From JAJFGI01 sp036397065 (lineage in GTDB: Bacteria > Pseudomonadota > Alphaproteobacteria > Kiloniellales > J153): DNA of 6,984 nucleotides. The stretch lies in the NCBI GenBank assembly GCA_036397065.1, contig DASWJP010000001.1, positions 1-6,984 on the forward strand. Direction: 5' to 3'. A program made the translations under genes and the position numbers. The notes below the pieces were generated by a model that was not told the DNA's origin, searched no databases, and saw only the letters and a program-made list of their open reading frames with translations. Below, piece by piece: positions 5,283-6,984 of the stretch (its first letter is position 1; every line of letters starts with the position of its first letter).

Positions 5283-6623
5283 CTAGGCGGACCCTTCCAT
5301 CCAGTCGCGCACCCGGTAGGATACATCGAGCAGCGGCAGGAACCACGGCCGCCCCCGGTGGAACGGTATGGCCGGGAACGGCACGGTATCGAAGGCGGTC
5401 TGGCCGTCGGCAGCGCCGAGCACCTTGAGCGCCACCTTGTGCCCGAAGTAGGGCGCCATGGCGACGCCGGAGCCGCTGTAGCCAAGCGCGTAGTGGATGC
5501 CGCCGGCGACCCCGATATGCGGCATCTGATCGCGCGGAAAGGCAATCCGCCCGCTCCAGGAATGGGTGAGGCGGGTCTGCGCCAGCGACGGGAAGACCTG
5601 CACCAAAAGCTTGCGCAGGCGTTCCGCGGCAGGGACCGGGCCAATGGCGCTCAGCGCCGCCCGGCCGCCGAAGAGGATGCGCCGGCCATCGGGCGATGCC
5701 CGGTAGTAGCAGTGGCGCGAGCGGGTCTCGACGATCATGCGCCCGCCGGGGATGAGATTGGAGATCTCGGCCGCGGCCAGGGGCTCGGTGGCGATCAGGT
5801 AGCTGCTCAGCGGCACCAGCCGCCGGCGCAAGTCCGGGCTCTCGGGGCCGGTATAGCCGTTGGTCGCCACAATCACATGGCGCGCATCGACCCGGCCGCG
5901 GGCGGTTGCCAACATAAATCCGCCGCTCTCCGGGGTGATCGCCGTGACCGGGCAGCGATTGGCGATCCGGGCCCCGGCGGCACGGGCACGGGCCAGCAGC
6001 CCGGCGTGAAACAGCCCCGGATGCAAGGCCCCGTGCCGGTGATAGACGATGCCGCCGTGATAGCAGTCGGTATTGACCTCGCGATGTTGCTCCGTTTTCG
6101 GCACCACGTCCGCCTCGATATCGATTTCCCGGCGCAGTTCTTCGATCTCGCGGGCCATGGTCTCGAAGTCGCGGGCCCGCCAGGCGGCGCGGAAGCGGCC
6201 GCAATGATCCAGATGGCAGTCGATGCCCTCGCGTTCGATGAGCGCCGTGGTGAAATCGAGGGAGGCCAGGCCTTCGCGAAAGATGGCCACGGCACCGGGC
6301 CGTCCCAGTTGGGCGGTCAGGGCGGCAAAGCCGAGGCGGTGGCCGCTGCCGATCATGCCGCCGTTGCGGCTGCTGGCCCCATGGCCCAACCGTTGCGCCT
6401 CGAAGACGATGACGCTGCGCCCCGCCCGCGATAGGGTCAGGGCAGCCGACAGACCGGTATAGCCGCCGCCGACAATGGCCACGTCGCTGCGCGCTGGCAA
6501 AGGGCTCTGGTCGCCCTCGATTGCCGGCACCGCCTCCCACCACCACGGATCGAAGCTGGCCCCGGGGGCTAAATTGGCGCCGGTGACGGCGGGGCGTGGC
6601 GCCCCAGAGCTACCCCGGCTCAT
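5283..6623 (-). CDS. FAD-dependent amine/amino-acid oxidoreductase (DAO family, PuuB/OrdL-like)
   Basis: A 446-residue cytoplasmic flavoenzyme of the DAO superfamily, expected to oxidise a C-N bond in an amine or amino acid with release of an imine or aldehyde. The ADP-binding Rossmann motif is DVAIVGGGYTGLSAALTL (47-64), followed by the strand ending VIVFEA (71-76), whose glutamate binds the FAD ribose. GASSRNGGM (82-90) is typical of gamma-glutamylputrescine-oxidase-like proteins. A middle substrate domain includes ALHPGLFHAGLLARARAAG and VIVATNGYTG. The C-terminal FAD motif is MPHIGVAGGIHYALGYSGSGV. The ending PWFLPLLDVSYRVRDW also fits the PuuB/OrdL group. ATG 6623 follows the stop of the upstream yhhQ-like gene by 4 nt, so the two are probably cotranscribed and translationally coupled. 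The substrate cannot be fixed; gamma-glutamylputrescine is one candidate, and no other puu gene is visible. Confidence 0.92.
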   Translation of the reverse strand: MSRGSSGAPRPAVTGANLAPGASFDPWWWEAVPAIEGDQSPLPARSDVAIVGGGYTGLSAALTLSRAGRSVIVFEAQRLGHGASSRNGGMIGSGHRLGFAALTAQLGRPGAVAIFREGLASLDFTTALIEREGIDCHLDHCGRFRAAWRARDFETMAREIEELRREIDIEADVVPKTEQHREVNTDCYHGGIVYHRHGALHPGLFHAGLLARARAAGARIANRCPVTAITPESGGFMLATARGRVDARHVIVATNGYTGPESPDLRRRLVPLSSYLIATEPLAAAEISNLIPGGRMIVETRSRHCYYRASPDGRRILFGGRAALSAIGPVPAAERLRKLLVQVFPSLAQTRLTHSWSGRIAFPRDQMPHIGVAGGIHYALGYSGSGVAMAPYFGHKVALKVLGAADGQTAFDTVPFPAIPFHRGRPWFLPLLDVSYRVRDWMEGSA

Positions 6624-6627
6624 GGGC

Positions 6628-6984
6628 TCAGACGCGCGACGGCGCGATGGGCAGCATCAGGCCCATCAGCGCCCGGAAGGGCAGCAGCAGGATCAGGGCC
6701 ATGCCCAGTTTCACACCATAGTCGCCAAGCCCCCAGGTCACCCACGGCAGGCCGGTCGCGGCGAAGGCGAGGGTGAAAAAGACCGCCGTATCGAGGGCCG
6801 AGGCGAGCAGGGAGGAGACGAAAGGCGCCTGCCACCAGGCGGCCCGGCGCAGGCGGTCGAAAATGGCGATGTCGAGCAACTGGGCCAACAAAAAGGCCGT
6901 TCCCGATGCCAGGGCGATCCGCCACGTGGCGAGGGCGATCGAAAGGATCACGGCCACGGCGAAGCCCACGTAAACCACGCGCCG
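6628..6984 (-). CDS. yhhQ: YhhQ/VUT-family queuosine-precursor transporter, C-terminal part
   Basis: An integral inner-membrane protein of the VUT family; E. coli YhhQ takes up the 7-deazaguanine precursors preQ0/preQ1 for queuosine tRNA modification. Only the C-terminal 118 codons lie in the window. A GTG at 6978 could be read as a start, but the frame is open to the right edge and the two preceding codons (Arg-Arg) lead into VVYVGFAVAV as in full-length members, so the gene is clipped. The diagnostic stretch is ASGTAFLLAQLLDIAIFDRL (24-43 from the GTG) followed by WWQAPFVSSLLASALDTAVFF (48-68). Hydrophobic segments lie at about 3-18, 54-75 and 91-110, consistent with the last membrane helices. 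The stop TGA (6630-6628) is 4 nt before the oxidoreductase start. The family assignment is strong; the exact substrate is inferred from the family. Confidence 0.88.
   Translation of the reverse strand, partial: RRVVYVGFAVAVILSIALATWRIALASGTAFLLAQLLDIAIFDRLRRAAWWQAPFVSSLLASALDTAVFFTLAFAATGLPWVTWGLGDYGVKLGMALILLLPFRALMGLMLPIAPSRV

Noticed and set aside
4343..5644. A 433-codon minus-strand frame over the mlaC-like gene and part of the oxidoreductase
   Set aside because: It crosses a strong intrinsic terminator and two real genes; no domain recognised.
4983..6434. A 483-codon plus-strand frame opposite the oxidoreductase
   Set aside because: Antisense shadow running through the terminator; its translation has no family features.

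Overview
The window is a stretch of GC-rich chromosome (roughly 65-70% G+C in the genes, third codon positions almost always G or C). It most resembles an alphaproteobacterium, probably Rhodospirillales-like. That placement is an inference from base composition, from the protein families present, and from remembered similarity of the ThrC, Htd2-like and YhhQ sequences; no search was run. No mobile element, CRISPR array, rRNA, tRNA or phage gene is visible, and the genes look like ordinary housekeeping and catabolic genes.

Layout. Positions 1-3308 (+ strand) hold the 3' part of a threonine synthase gene (thrC, clipped by the left edge), an acyl-CoA dehydrogenase gene 49 bp downstream, and an Htd2/mesaconyl-CoA-hydratase-like double-hotdog dehydratase gene. 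The last two are joined by a short tandem repeat. Positions 3322-3930 (- strand) hold a small secreted lytic transglycosylase, convergent with the dehydratase. Positions 3931-4405 are a divergent, partly AT-rich intergenic region with several small dyads. Positions 4406-5137 (+) encode an exported MlaC/Ttg2D-type phospholipid-binding protein, followed by a strong intrinsic terminator at 5211-5252. Positions 5283-6984 (- strand) hold a queuosine-precursor-transporter-like gene (yhhQ/VUT family, clipped by the right edge) and, 4 bp downstream of its stop, a PuuB/OrdL-like FAD amine oxidoreductase.

How the genes work together. The acyl-CoA dehydrogenase and the hotdog hydratase probably catalyse consecutive steps on the same acyl-CoA: alpha,beta-oxidation, then hydration of the double bond. 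The lytic transglycosylase and the MlaC-like protein are both cell-envelope functions but are divergently transcribed and may be unrelated.

The most unusual structure is at the dehydrogenase-hydratase junction. A 14-nt unit ending in TTGATGG occurs three times head to tail (2401-2442). It lays out two four-codon ORFs between the genes, each linked to the next by a one-base TGATG stop/start overlap, so that a ribosome could in principle be relayed from the first gene to the second. I see no evidence of a wholly new multi-gene system in this window.
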